Assembly: GCA_033002965.1 (NCBI GenBank)
Contig: JAURVB010003056.1
Span: forward strand, 62,001 to 126,000
DNA: 64,000 bases
Direction of reading: 5' to 3'
From: Piper betle
Taxonomy: Eukaryota > Streptophyta > Magnoliopsida > Piperales > Piperaceae
The notes beneath the pieces are model-generated. The model made no database searches. It saw nothing but the letters and a program-made list of their open reading frames with translations, and had not been told where the DNA came from. The position numbers and the translations under genes are program-made. This document shows positions 34,188 through 46,989 of this stretch, in pieces (positions within the stretch are counted from its first letter, which is position 1; each line of letters starts with the position of its first letter).

Positions 34188-35036
34188 TTACTTCAAAGTG
34201 TATTTCTTCCCGGTGAAAGCTTTGAACTTGGGCTTCTCCTCCACCTCCTCGCCATGGCCATGCTTCCCTCCACATAACTCATCCGACGTCAACTGGACTC
34301 CTCCATCTGGCTGCACCATCTTGCCCACCACCACCGTGCCGTCCAACCGCCGCGCTTTCCCAGAAAAAGCCACGAACTTCCGCAACTCGATCTCACCCTC
34401 CTCCCTCCGACGACCATGTTCTTCCTTTTCAACGCCGCCGACGTCCACCTTTCGCACCGGCGGTGGATTCGCCGGCTGGACGTCGTTGAGAGCCGGAGCG
34501 AAGTCGATCGCGCAGTCGGTGTCGATGATGCTCACCGCGTCGCCGGGCTTCGTCTCCACCACGTCCACGGCATACTCCCTGCCGTTCCACGGCACGAAGA
34601 TGGTGTCTCCCACCGAGACGCAAGCGAAATCCCGGAGAGCGACCTCGAGCACGGCCCTGACGTTGGAAAGGTTGTCGAAGAACGCCTTGGCGTGGGGTTG
34701 GAGCTTCAAGGAAGTGGCTATGGGTAAAGCGGCGTAGGCAATCCGGACGAGGCTGCGCTCTCGGAGGTGTAAGTTCGCCATCAGAAAGCTCGGCACGAGG
34801 ACGGTGCCTTCCTCGGCGGTGAACTCCAGAACACCACAGTGGGATGCCCGGCGCCGACCCTCGACGTCGTCATCGGGAACATCGGCGTTGGAGATGGTGA
34901 AGAAGAGCGGCCACTGGACGTCCATGCCGCTTATGCAGTCGAGCGCCGAAGCAGGTAGGTTAACCTTGTTGCCGGCTTGTCGGCCACGATCTCCGATGGC
35001 GGGGTAGCATCTATAGTATCGATCGAATATCGCCAT
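34188..35036 (-). CDS. UFD1-like protein, intronless
   Basis: UFD1 pairs with NPL4 and CDC48/p97 to deliver ubiquitinated proteins for degradation. The 282-residue frame keeps the family landmarks: YRCYPA near the N-terminus, PASALDCISGMDVQWPLFF, SHCGVLEFTAEEGTVLVP, KLQPHAKAFFDNLSN, ALRDFACVSVGDTI, VVETKPGDAVSIIDTDCAID then FAPAL (double-psi barrel domain). The C-terminal FxxFxGKxRRLDG and FKAFTGKKYTLK motifs are also present. Start chosen at the ATG at 35034-35036 (MAIFDRYYRCYPA), because the upstream extension begins with TTG. It is intact but clearly diverged from canonical UFD1, and the N-terminal lead is short. Plant UFD1 genes usually have several introns, so this copy may be a retrogene. 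Its GC-rich codon use contrasts with the AT-rich flanks. Confidence 0.85.
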   Translation of the reverse strand: MAIFDRYYRCYPAIGDRGRQAGNKVNLPASALDCISGMDVQWPLFFTISNADVPDDDVEGRRRASHCGVLEFTAEEGTVLVPSFLMANLHLRERSLVRIAYAALPIATSLKLQPHAKAFFDNLSNVRAVLEVALRDFACVSVGDTIFVPWNGREYAVDVVETKPGDAVSIIDTDCAIDFAPALNDVQPANPPPVRKVDVGGVEKEEHGRRREEGEIELRKFVAFSGKARRLDGTVVVGKMVQPDGGVQLTSDELCGGKHGHGEEVEEKPKFKAFTGKKYTLK

Positions 35037-35102
35037 GAAAGATATTATGAGAGAAGCAAACAAAGAAGCAAAGTGTTATAATGTGCGTAGATACTATTTT
35101 GG

Positions 35103-35110
35103 CTTATATT
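35103..35110 (-). promoter_or_regulatory. TATA-like box ahead of the UFD1-like gene
   Basis: On the minus strand AATATAAG lies about 70 bases before the ATG. It would support transcription of this copy, but AT-rich DNA makes such matches common. Confidence 0.25.
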
Positions 35111-37659
35111 ATTTAAAGCAATGAATTAGAACCCTTGTTCTAATAGAAGAAGTCCAAGACACTTCTTTTTTTTAATTTAGCCCAAAGTCTAATATCCCAG
35201 TACTAGTAGGAATGAATTATAATTAATCATTTTTTAAACACTTTGGGAAAAGTTTTTACAATAAAGTAACATGGTTCCTAATTATATCGTGGGTTGGATT
35301 AGAGACATTATATAGGTTATTGAACACGAGATAAATGCTTGGGCTAGGGTTAGTAATAAGCTTAAGTATAAGAATTTTGAAATACAAAATTTTCTAATAT
35401 AAGTAAATTATTAAATGCCTCAACTTAGTTATATATGTAATACCTATTTAGGTAAAATAATCTTTATAGGCATGGATAAATTATAAATCTTTAACTAAAT
35501 CCACTTTGGGCGGTGTCATTTTAAAAAAATGAGCTTTTTCACAACATTTATTAATTGTGATTAATTCATGCCTTATAGATTTATATATGGGGGGATTACT
35601 ATTATCTAATTTAATTTTTATTATTATTAATTTATTATGAGAAAAATTTCAAAGTATGATATTGTCCAAATTAAAATCTTAAAAAATGGTAAAATATTAC
35701 TTATATATTAACTTATTAGTATAATCATGTTATTCAAATTTGAGTTTAATACTTAATAGTGCATGTTTTAATTTAGAATTTTTATGCATTTTAAATTTAA
35801 GGCTTCTACATCATGAAAATTTCAATTAATTGCTTTATTGTTACTTATTTTTGAAAATTTTAGATTGTAATTATAAGTGAATTAAAAAAATTTTAAAAAT
35901 GATAAATTTTATTTAAATATTACAATTTTTACTCAAATTAAATATTTCACTCATTAATACTTACTTAATTAAAATTTCTACTTATTTTTAAATAAAATAA
36001 ATTATATTTTTTACATTATTATATAATAATTGTATTCTAAAAATGGATATTTTGTATATTATTAATATATATTATTAGTAAATTTCAAATATATCTGGTG
36101 CATTGCCCGACCATATGACTTAATCTATATATAATTAATATACTAAAGGAAATGTTCGTCCCCAAATTAAAATAGTCTTTGCAATACTTTTCACCGTGGG
36201 TCTATTGACTACTGATTATAAAAAAATTGCAAGGCAGCCCGTAAATATTATTTTTATTTTACTCTTTCTTATTGTGAAAGTCTTAATTAACATTAATTTT
36301 AAAGTTTCATCATTTTTTATCAAAAACTCAAGTATTTTGTGATTTTACCCATTTTATTAGAATAATATTAATTAGTTGAAAGTAGCATTAATTATTAATA
36401 TATTAATTCATTGATATAAAAATTTAATAAAACATTGTAAATAATTTATAAAGCCCATAGATCCTGACATTTCTAATTATTTTACTTAATAAAATAATAA
36501 AGTAAGACAGTGTTTTATCCCCTTACATTCTTAAATTCTAGTGGTGGAATTTTTTTCTTGCTGTCATCATATTTTAGCCTTTATTATATTGCCATGATTT
36601 TGCCCAAAAAATAACACCCAAGGCCCATTTATATTTATTTGACTAGTCACTATTTATTAGGAAGCGAGTCAAGTGTTTTCCGCTCAAGCCCATGTCGTTT
36701 GATTCCGGGTATGAATCGAGTTAAAAAATGTTTGAATCAAGTTTGAGATAATTTAATTTGTATTCATTGATATTATTTTTTTATATAATTTATATTAAAA
36801 TTTAATTTATAATTAAAATATTTTAAAGTTGACATAATTATGTATAAAAAATAGTTTAATTAAATATAAATTTATTAAATTAAGATAAATATTTTATAAT
36901 TTGGTTATATTTATTTAAACTATCAAACTTCGAGTTAAGGTGAGTTGTACAAACCCAGCCCGATTTGATTGATATTGAATTAAACTTCAAGCCAAAATTT
37001 TTTGAGTCAATTATTAAGCTAAATCAAGTTTAATCGATATTTTAAACAATCCTACTATTTATTATTCTCAAATAATTATTTAATTTTAAGGGTGGCAAAT
37101 GGGCTAAATATGGATGTCATGGGCCTAGGGCAGCCATATTGGCCTAGCCACGGTAGCGGCCGAACATGGGTACCCATAGCTCAATTTGGTTCACCGGTGG
37201 CCGCTGTTTTTTTCTAAATATTAATTTAAACTAATTTAAATTTTAAATTTAAAGGTCAGTTTTATCATTATTGAAAAGCTTTTCTTTTACGTAAATTCAA
37301 CCTAATTTTCGAACCACATGGCAACAAGCATATTTTTCTATTAAAAAAATTTATTTTTTAATATTAATCTATTCTTATTAATAAAATCTGAATTTAATTC
37401 TAACCTCTAATTAAAAGTAATAGATTTGATCGTTTAAAATATAATAAAATTTAAAAATAATAAATTAAATAATTATATTATATATTCACATTTAAATAAG
37501 ATTTATTTTGGAAGTCGGAATTAATCAAAATTTTCATATAATATATTAAAAATATTATTATAATTAATCTTTTTTTCCTACATAATTAATCTATAAAATT
37601 AATATTAAAATTAAAATTCATCCTTAACACCCCGCCCGTTAAGTTAACCACGAAATTTA
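35111..37659. other. very AT-rich intergenic spacer
   Basis: No gene seen. A GC-richer island at 37090-37210 (GGGTGGCAAATGGGC..., CGGTAGCGGCC) and a GAGTTAAGGTGAG/ACCCAGCCCG stretch near 36930-36970 look like worn transposon pieces. Confidence 0.4.
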
Positions 37660-38481
37660 CAAACCGGTGCCGTGTTCAGAAATCCCACCTTCCCCTCTCT
37701 CATTTCACCGCCGGCGGCCTCCGGCGACCCTCGACCAACTCCCCATAGAGGTTCTTCCTTCTGCTTCCTGTGGCCAGCAGCACCCGAGGGCACGATCCGC
37801 TTTTTTATTTACATGTTCTACGAGTTGCCGCTTAAAAATTTTTTATCTATGTTCACGCATTTCAATCACTTGTATGTGTTTGTCTTTTGCGAATTTCGGA
37901 TGCGGAAGCTCATGTGAATGTTGACATTTTTTTTAACTTAGGGAAGCTACTTTGATGATGTTCTGCGTGTTTTACGTTATTCAGTGCATGAATCTGTTTT
38001 ATTTATGTTATTTACAATTGATGCAACGCCTGTAATTTATAAAACTCGTTGGGTTTGAGAAACACTTAAGTTGCGTCTTGTTTGATACTTCTTGGATTTT
38101 TGTTTGTTTTAAATTTCCTACCTATTTTTGCCTGCAATGATGTAACCCGTGGTAGGACTGCATTGTGGAGTCGTTTTTTTTTTTTAATATTTATTCTGGT
38201 TGTCCAATGTGTGTTTCATTTGTAAGGTGAAGATGTGTTTATTTATTGTAGGTAGAGTGTTATATGTAGTTATGATTCCATGTTAGTAAATTTGCTTTGT
38301 CTTTAAAAAAATTTTCTAGTTGCATTTCGGGGAGTTTAATTTGTTGTGATTTGTTTGAAATGATTTATCATTTAGTGACTCCTTTCGGCATACAATGCTG
38401 TTTTAAATAATTATTCATTTATTCTCTTCGATCTTGTCAGGTTAAGAGTCGATGTTGCAGACTTTTCTAATTACTTGTTAG
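37660..38481 (+). promoter_or_regulatory. candidate 5' UTR exon and leader intron of the Man1-Src1 gene
   Basis: GC-richer, pyrimidine-rich sequence at 37660-37800 is followed by T-rich intron-like sequence, and an acceptor TTAG ends at 38481, three bases before the ATG. The short frames here are not recognisable proteins. Inferred from composition and position. Confidence 0.35.
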
Positions 38482-38484
38482 GCA

Positions 38485-41176
38485 ATGTCTTATGATCCTA
38501 GAAGGAAACGAGTAAAATCTATTCGATGTTCGCTTATGAAGGAACCTTCTCCTGGCCTGTTCCCCTCGAAGCAGGAGTTACCACAGCTCTTTTTTATACT
38601 TGCTATTGCTTCAGTCATTGCAATCATTTGCAATTACTCAGTCAATTTTCTTCATCAACCGTTGAAGCCTTTCTGCAGTGATGGAATACCATCTAGCTCG
38701 ATCTCTGGTTGAGTTTTTATCTTTCTTTTTTCTATTCAATCTTCTTTATTGGTAGAGTTAGTTAGTTTTTCTTGTTGTAGGATGATGAACTAATTACATT
38801 TGTATACCTTGTCAGTATAAATTTTTCATGTTGGCTTACATGGGCAATGCAACCTAGTGCAGACTTCTGTGAACCATGTCCCAAGAATGGAAGGTGTGAT
38901 AGCAACCAATTGGAATGCATTCATGGCTATAAAAAGCGGGGAAGGCATGTGTGGAGGACAGCGAATTATATCTCAGAGCTAAAGACATAGTACACTATTA
39001 CAATCTTATGGTTTTCTTCAGTATCTCATATATAAGTTTGATTCCATTTTAATTGCATAAATTGTGTCGCTGCAGTCAGACAATATTGAACAGCGCATTT
39101 GTAAAGGGCATGCTCAGGTTTTATGTGATGGTATTGGTCAGTCATGGGTATGTAACATGGCACTTTTAGTTTTTATATTCATAAGAGTTAGCAATTGGTG
39201 GGCGTGTCCTTGGCTAGGGCTTTGATTTCCAGCTTGTTCATTGGTAAATTGTCCTAGGTGTAGTGTGATGTATACGTGAGTTTTTCTACAGTTTCAGGAA
39301 GAGGAGTTATTTAAGGAATTTGGTGAAAATAAGTTGAAGGATAATGACAGGCTTCATGGTGATATGTATAATTTTTCGGCTCAAAAAGCAGTGGAGACTC
39401 TTAGAAATTCCTTGGAAATGAGGAAAATGAAGGATGGGTAATTATCTTGCTCAGGAGAACTTTGTAGATGTGATTCTTATTGCTTTGGTGGAGGCAAACG
39501 AGCATAGACAAAAAGCAAGTGTAGTGTGCTTGCTTGTCATGCTGCTTCACCAACTGCTTGGATCCTTTGTCATATGCTCACTTTTTTTCTTTTAATTTTC
39601 AAAGCAGGATTGTGGAGTTGAAGTGTCCAGATAGGCTTGTTGAAAAATACAAGCCACTTATTTGTCATTTCCGCCAGTGGATTTATGAGCATTTGTTTCT
39701 CATATTGGCAGTGATTTTAGGAGTATGTCACAATCATAAAAATTGTGAGTTTGCCCTTTTTTTTTAAAGGGGAGGTTTGAATTATTTATATTTTTTTCAG
39801 CTCACATGTTTACTGAGGTACATATGGAGAGTCCGTCAGCACCGGTATCTAATGTGTAGGGCAGAAGAGCTGTACGAGCAAGTAAACATTAGTTTTATCT
39901 GTCTCTTCTGAAAGCTTCTTGCTCTTGATCATGCACCACTCCTGTTATTTTCTTATTTGTTGATGAATATGGTTTATTTGTCTTTGTTATGTTCATTGGG
40001 AGATTTCCTCTCAATGTCCAAACACTGAAATATTACTTGTTTATAGGAATCCAAGCACTAATTTCTTTCATATCTTCTTTCTTTTGAAACTTTCTGTATT
40101 AATTATGCGGCATTTCTGATAGGTTTGTGAAATACTGGAAGAGAAAGCAATGATGACAAAAAAAGGGTCCAGTGATGAACCATGGGTGGTGGCATCTAGA
40201 CTGCGTGACCATCTACTTCTTCGCAAGGAAAGGAAGATGATAACATTATGGGAAAAGGTGTTTTAGTTTCTGTTTTGTAAAACTAGGCGCCCTTTTAGTT
40301 AAGTGTAAAACTAGGCACTATGAAGTATCTGCTGCTCTTTTTAGTTTGTTGACTCTTGGCCATTATCTTGTACAGGTTGAGGAATTTATACAAGAAGATT
40401 CTCGCGTGGATCAGTACCCAAAATTGGTAAAAGGTGAACAGAAGGTTGTTTGGGAATGGCAAGGTCTGGAAGTTACTCCTTTGTGGTATTTTTTATGTAA
40501 CACAAGCGAAAATGTGGTATTCTTGTTATATTACTCAAGCTAGGCATGGATGCCAAGGGAATGCAAACTGTTATCTCTTATAATAAAGTAGCAACGTTAG
40601 GTTACCAGCTGAAATATGAGTTTGAAAAACTGTTGACACATTTCTCTATGAGATCAGCTTTTCCCAGATTACTTTTGTTGAAGAATTCAAATTTGAATGT
40701 TCTTTACTATTTCTTCTTGTTATTTAAATCTAAAATGTTATTAGTCAAGGAGGTTTAGTTGTTGCTATAAATCGGGGATTTTAATGTGTAATTATGTTTG
40801 TATCTTGAAGAAATCTATAGATACAAGAATAATAGTGATGGTAATCAGGTTAATCAAACCAAGTTTTGCACCTCCCCCACCCCCCCTCCCCCGCCCCATA
40901 ATCTGCCCATGCTACTCTACCTATTCTACACAAATAATGCATCTGGTTTTTATGTCGGCAGTGGAAGGTTCTCTGAGTTCAAAATTAAAGCCAAAAAGAG
41001 AAGCTGATGCCAAAAATCTTAGTGAGAAGAGTCATGATTCACCAGCCCCCAGGCAGAAGCTACGGATCAGCCAATTACTGGTGAAATCCTCATTATTTTT
41101 TTCTAAGTTCACTTCTAAAAAAATCCATCACAAACATTGCAGCCATGAAATCATGAAAACCTTTAGGGTTGTATGA
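38485..41176 (+). CDS. Man1-Src1p C-terminal domain protein (At5g46560-like), with one frameshift
   Basis: Relative of inner nuclear membrane proteins MAN1/Src1/Heh, without a LEM domain. Exons: 38485-38707, 38863-39010, 39076-39147, 39292-39437, 39608-39722, 39801-39881, 40123-40257, 40376-40463, 40962-41176 (GT-AG, phases fit). Membrane segment one is LFFILAIASVIAIICNY; then a Cys-rich lumenal part (CEPCPKNGRCDSNQLECIHG), membrane segment two (EHLFLILAVILGLTCLLRY), and the conserved winged-helix-like C-terminus (SRLRDHLLLRKERKMITLWE, VEEFIQEDSRVDQYPKLVKG, QKVVWEWQ). In exon 2 a shift near 38928-38946 separates HGYKKRG from CVEDSELYLRAKDIVHYYNL; the first frame stops at 38988-38990. Summed exons are one base short (or two over), about 408 codons. 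The C-terminal end is less sure because a further splice near 41080 is possible. Confidence 0.85.
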
Positions 41177-44091
41177 GAATTATTGTATTGCTAAATTTTT
41201 TTACATTATGCTTGGTAGACACAAATGTTTCCCTTACTCTTTATCTAAATTCTCCTCACTCGCTCTCTTTTCTTGCTATGGCTCATGGCTGAAAAGTTGA
41301 GTGCTGCTGAGTCCTATTTCTAACTCCAGATGGATGGCATAGATGACTTAGTCATGAAGATGTCGTTAATTGCTTTGATATTGTCCTATTTAGATCGATG
41401 TATATATGTGTACTATGATATAACATATTTAAATTTGTCTCTTTTGCTCGAGCAAATTGTTTTTAGCTTTTGTTTTACCATCAACTCACCACCTTAACAT
41501 AATTCTGCTGCAGTAATATATTAGTTATACAAGAGGGGTCTATTGTCCTCGGAACTGTTCCAGATGGATCTGTAAGGTGTTGCTCGCTTCTCATGGTCGA
41601 TTTCTTTGGATTAAAGATACTAATGGTTTTACTTTCTGTAAGTTTAGATTCCAAAAATTTGATGACCATCAATTTTTACTCCTCCTATTTACATTTTTCT
41701 ATGCAATAACAGGTTTTTCCCCATCCCATCGTCCCCTCTCTGCAGAAATGCTCATCCTGCTCGCTGACATTAGTAGCTTTGTTGTTGATCTACTTGCATT
41801 TCATTTCACTGAGTGGAGTGGACCTTCTTCTCAGAATGCGGGGCTTACCAGCTAACTACTAAGAGTTGCAGAGTATCCACGGTTTCAGATTTTGAATTTT
41901 TGGATTGTGATAGGAAACATCAACTTTACTGATAATCTGAGTGCAGATTACCACTAAAACAGGTTATATGATTGTACAGGGAAAAGTTATGCCCTAAGTG
42001 TGCATTTTAAATTTTCAGAAAATAGGAAGTATCTCTTATGGTAGAGGTGTGAATCCTGGAGTTTGCACAATTTTTCCCAAGATACTTGGCAAGCCTATGT
42101 TTGTTTATGAATGTCCCTCTTAATCATGCTTTTGCATGCCATGTATAGACTTGTAGTCTTTTCGAATTTCAATCTCCAAGCTTAATAAAGCCTTTGGCAT
42201 GCTAAAGATCCTAATACTTAATTTATTTTTTTAGATGGCATAGGAGGTTTCAATCCTTTCTCTTGTTAAATGAGTTTTGTTGCAGATGGCATCTATTATT
42301 ACGTTGCTGTTTGAAAACATATACAAGTTAAAAAAACACCATTAAGCTTTGTTCATTTACAAATAAATAACTGACCTTCATAAAATAGTTATCCCGACAA
42401 AGCTGTTTCAACTCAAAGCCCTGGAAATTTCACTTGGGTGCCTTGTCATAGGCTCTTACTAAGTATGAACAATTGCAGGTAGGTGAAGAAGAGTGTGAAC
42501 CTTGTAAGACGGAGTAGAATTTTCCATGTCTTGCACCATTGGAGTACTGGATGGTTCGAAGGCAACACTGTGAATGGAAGATTTTTCTCCTCAATGGAGA
42601 GCAAAACCTACTCTTCATTGGAGAGATTCTGTTCTTCAGAGGTGAAGCTGTCCTGCTGACCAGCCTTGCCCGCGACAGCGACGGCCTCAGCCAAGCAGTC
42701 TTTGGCCACGATTCACTAGCTCTACCTCCTGGCTAGGGACCAGGGAATGCACAACCAAGTTCCTCAGCCGTGGCCTGAGAACCTTTGACGGGAATGCCGG
42801 AGACTTGACGATGAAGTGTGGAAATTGGTGCCGCCCATGCCGGGCTTTGTTGCGTATGATGTGATTGGGATTTGCAGAACTTCTGGTGTTTGGAAGTGGA
42901 AGAGAGAAACAGAGGATTTGTGAATAATGCTGATTTTCTTGCACAATGTTTACTTTGGGTGATGCTCTGTTGGGAACAATATGAAGGATGATTTTCTTAT
43001 CGGAGTTGTGGATCTGAGGTGCTCTGAATTTGATGCGAGAACGAGCATCTTGGAGGTTAGGGGATATTGATTGAAGATATTGGTCAGGTTGTTTCTCTGT
43101 TTTTCTATTCGCGCGAATCAGGGATTGGCTTCCTTTTGTTCGCAAAATGGTTCTTTGGTTTGAAATTGGAGTCACTGGTTCATTGGAGAACAACTTGTGG
43201 CTATTTTTTGATGCGGCCAGCACAATTTCTCTCGTGAATCGTCTCGTCTGTAGGATCTCCACCATTGTTCCACAGACTAGCATTGCAGGTTGTAGTGACG
43301 TTCTTCTCCAATCCTCTGTTTTTTGAACAAATTGGACTTCCTATTAGACCCAGATCGTGCAAGAATTGAACATGAAAAAGCAGCATCCCTTCTACTTTCT
43401 TCGTCAGAATCATCAAAAACTAAAATAATTCCATACTTGTAATTTCACGGAACTTCCTTCTTGGTGATATTTCCTCTGCAGCTTTCTTAAGCCTTCCAAC
43501 AATGAAATCAGAGAACACATCAACCATCGCTAATTGAATCCGTATTGAGGTCACAAAGAGAACAAGACCACTTGGGCATCAACATGTATTGATCACTGAA
43601 CAATTGAATCAATCCATAAATATTAAAGGGAGAAAAGTACAACGAAAAATCCAGCTCAACCATTCCCGTTTGCATCTGAAACTGCGTGGACTGAGCTTCA
43701 CCCCAGCAATGGCCTTGGGTCCGCCGGACGCCATGGGTTGGAGCTCTTGCAAGCAGGCCATGCGCTTGTCTTCCTATTTCAAACCAATTGCAACACAAAA
43801 GGGTAGACATACAATTAGCAGCAGCAGCTTCTTCATGGCCTAAAAACAAGTACCACCAATCAACAATCAAGAAAGAATGATAGAAAAAGCGGGCTTAAAG
43901 TTCAAACCTTTCTAATTGTTCCACAGAAAACATATCTTTATCATATGGGCAGAATAGCATACAACCCTAAATTGCATACAACTAAAATTTGCTTTGAAAA
44001 AAAAACATATAACTAAAATTTCCTTCATTTTTAACGACACCAAGTATAATTAGTTTAAAAATTTTACCAAGTAAGCATAGCCAAGGGGGAA
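41177..44091. other. 3' flank of the Man1-Src1 gene and unresolved spacer
   Basis: Probably 3' UTR or intron sequence up to about 42400. The part from 42450 to 43870 is less AT-rich and gives several medium frames on the minus strand (42687-43283, 43201-43416, 43520-43870), but none shows a recognisable domain. One minus-strand ATG at 43834-43836 is followed by a signal-peptide-like MKKLLLLIVCLPFCVAIG and then a stop. A degraded gene is possible but not demonstrated. Confidence 0.3.

Positions 44092-44131
<40 letters not shown>
44092..44131. repeat. (AAT)n microsatellite
   Basis: About 13 uninterrupted ATA/AAT trinucleotides directly upstream of the methyltransferase pseudogene. Confidence 0.9.
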
Positions 44132-44132
<1 letters not shown>

Positions 44133-44333
44133 TAAAATGGGTGAAAATTAATGGCAGTCTCATCTTCAACTCCGCGAGATGTACGTACCTACGTGCGGGT
44201 GATACGCAGTCTACAAGAGTATAATATGGAGACGGAAACGACCGATACGTGCGAAACTTTGGAGGCCGATACGATGCCCGCTACCAAAACCCTCGTCGGC
44301 CATCCATGGCAGCCGAGCTACCCGATCGCCGGG

Positions 44334-45737
44334 ATGGGGAAGGAGAAGCGGAAGAAACGAAGCGCAGAGCTCGGAGTTGAGCTCGCTAATGGCGAGGCCG
44401 ACGTCAATATCCGAAAGGATAAGCAGAAGAAGACGAAGACGAAAGAGTTGGTCACCGTTAGTATGCTGACAACCTAGAGAAGAGGGGGTACAAGGTCAGA
44501 TATGCTGACAACATTGGTTCCGTGTTCAAGGATTGTCCACACAAGGTGATCATTTGAAGGTCCTTTCTTCCAGTTCATTCCTGGCAGGCTTGGAGCCTTT
44601 TAGTCCCTTTCTTTTCCTCTGCTCTTCTGCTTAATGGTTTTTATAGGGTGGGTATGATTATACAATTGGAACTCCAGAACATGGCCACATTGTTAACTCG
44701 TCTGATCTTCTTCTTCCTAACTTTGGGTGCCATCTCTTTCTTATCTTCAAAAGTACGATTGGAATTTTGACTTAAAATATTATTTGAAACAGAACATTTT
44801 GTATTAATTTTGTATGCTGTTTTCTCTCAAGTGTTGTGATTCTTCTTTTCCCCACTTCTGTTAGTATGAAGTGAAAGATATAAGGCAAAGACTGAATAGT
44901 TCACATGTTTGCTACTCTACAATTATTTCCAGGCATTTGTTAATTGCTTTTGGTGATCTTGCTGGGCTTGAAGACTACTGATTTGAAGGTACACTCTTTA
45001 CATGTTTGTAATCATATTCTGTTGTTTTAAAAGAAGGATAGAAAGGTAAAAAGGTCTTGAGTGGTGGAAATGAGAAGAGATGAAAGTTGGGAATTGTAAA
45101 TCTGTATGACTTAAGGTCAAGTGGGTTCATTGATAATTATAGCAGATTTTCCATTTTAAAAGTTGTTATTGGTAAATGTATATATTTGAGTATTCTATGT
45201 TTATACAAAATTTTTAGGGCAGTTTTTGAAGAGGTGATGTTCCACCTTTAAGTATTCATGATGCATATGATTGGTTTTCAGAATTTTTTCCCGACCATGA
45301 TATTTGTTAGCTTGGTAGATATTTTGAAGTTCTGAGATGAACATGGAACAATTTTTTTTTTAACAATTTTTATTTGCCAGGGGAAGAGTGTTCACGAGGT
45401 ATTCAGTTCTTACTTGAACACATGCCCTTAATCAAGGGAGTAGAACAATCCGGACTGAGGTACTCTACGTTTCTAGATTGAGTCTATGTTCTTGTGTAGA
45501 ATTCTTGGTTCATGCCCTCTATGCATTGTTCTTATTTGTGTTTGGAAGTAGAAGCCTTATTGGGGTTGAATTGTTTACCCTGTTGTTGTTCATGTGGTGT
45601 CAAATTAGCAGTGGCTTCACTGAACCTGCTAGTTCATTTATGTATGTTGATTAAACTTTAATATCATATTCGAGGAAGCCATATTTATATCTCTACAATA
45701 TTTCCAAGAACCAGTGAGACGAGCTTTGCAAAGTTAG
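44334..45737 (+). pseudogene. SPOUT-family putative RNA methyltransferase (C9orf114/SPOUT1-like), internally deleted
   Basis: The first exon gives the Lys-rich N-terminus MGKEKRKKRSAELG, then KDKQKKTKTKELVTVS. The text then jumps to the C-terminal part: EKRGYKVRYADNIGSVFKDC (to 44545), GGYDYTIGTPEHGHIVNSSD (44647-44726), HLLIAFGDLAGLED (44933-44988), GKSVHEVFSSYLNTCP (45381-45459) and EEAIFISLQYFQEPVRRALQ to a stop at 45735-45737. The middle of the SPOUT domain, including the usual AVPGS start, is absent. A 12-base direct repeat TATGCTGACAAC sits at the deletion edge (44462-44473 and 44501-44512). Further lesions are a TGA at 44979-44981 and an extra T near 45429 before NQGSRTIRTE. Introns are retained, so this is a decayed gene rather than a retrocopy. 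Confidence 0.8.
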
Positions 45738-46713
45738 GAACAAAGGAAGATAACGCCTTCGTAATGCCAAGGGATTAGTGCAAACATTGACTGATGATGT
45801 TTGGCACTTTTGTCATTCTAGTAGTGATTACATTCTAGTAATGTCCATTTTGCGGTGTCAGACGTAAGGGCAAGATATCAGTTGGTTTTCCTACGGTTAC
45901 AGCTGGTGCTACCCTTTTGAGCAAACTATATGTTTTGTTGCTGTTCTCATTCAAGAAATATCCATGTTTTTTTCCGGAGGGTAAAAGTGATTTATTTAGT
46001 TTATTAGAAATTGAGGTGGGTGGGATAAGGGTTTTTCTCTGGGAATGGGTGGTTGGGATGGATCCCGGCATTTTAACTATATTATCGGCGAGTATGCCTG
46101 TTTAGCTAGATATCTATGTTCAGATTAGGTCAACACTCAGTCATTTAATCGTCTGTTGTTAAATTTTATTTGTATCGAGACATTATCAAATACGTGTTGG
46201 ATAAAACTTACCAGACTAGCTGTTCAGGAACTCTAAACTGTCCATCAGCAGTGGATTGCCCATGGAACTGTGTCAAAACTTGGATGTATACAGAATTGTC
46301 CGACACTAACATGTCATAACTTTAGAAACTCCAAATTGTAGCAAACTTTTCTGGTAGTTTTGTCTGTTTTATCTTCTCCAATATCTGTTGGCAGAGCACT
46401 AAATTGTGCATTTATTGGTTCAATGTCTAAATATTTTCCGCATGTTGAACTAGGCGAAGTTTGCTTGTTCTGTACTTGTATGTTTGAAGCTTACTGCTGT
46501 ATGAAACTGGTTGAGTTGTATTCTGTACAGGCATAAGATGTTACCTAAAGGTCTTCAGCTAGCAAGGAGATGGAACTTCTTCAAGACATTATGAATCCGT
46601 CGGAACTCTTTTTGTTAAACTAAATGGCATTGTGAATCGGTCGAGGGGAATTGCCTTAGAAAAAAATGTATCAACTCGGAAGATGTTTGTTGTTGTGACT
46701 CGAATATTTACGA
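45738..46713. other. 3' flank of the methyltransferase pseudogene
   Basis: No gene recognised. It may include the former 3' UTR. Confidence 0.35.
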
Positions 46714-46989
46714 GTCGATCTTCTGAACGTCACTGTTGTACATGGTAATATCAATGACATTGATCAATTCTCTGCCGGTCCCTGTATGTATTGAAGGATA
46801 CAGGTACCGTATGATGCCTACTGTTAGTGACCCAATACCAAACTAGTTGATGGTCGATCTTCGTGAAATATCGCTGTTGTAGTAATATCAATGACATTGA
46901 TCAATTCTCGACAGGTCCCTGTATGTATTGAAGGATACTGGTACGGTATGATGTCTACTGTTACTGACCCAATACCAAACTAGTTGATG
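46714..46989. repeat. 139-bp tandem duplication
   Basis: Two adjacent copies start at GTCGATCTTC (46714 and 46853) and share long identical stretches, including ATCAATGACATTGATCAATT and CCTGTATGTATTGAAGGATA. Copy 1 has small extra bases. Confidence 0.85.

Noticed and set aside
34198..35007. Plus-strand frames opposite the UFD1-like gene
   Set aside because: Antisense shadows; the minus strand matches UFD1 throughout.
42687..43283. 198-codon minus-strand frame
   Set aside because: No domain, no conserved motif, and codon content does not resemble the real genes here; overlapping frames are similarly open.
43520..43870. Signal-peptide-like MKKLLLLIVCLPFCVAIG on the minus strand
   Set aside because: Stops after about 20 residues; hydrophobic runs of this length arise by chance.
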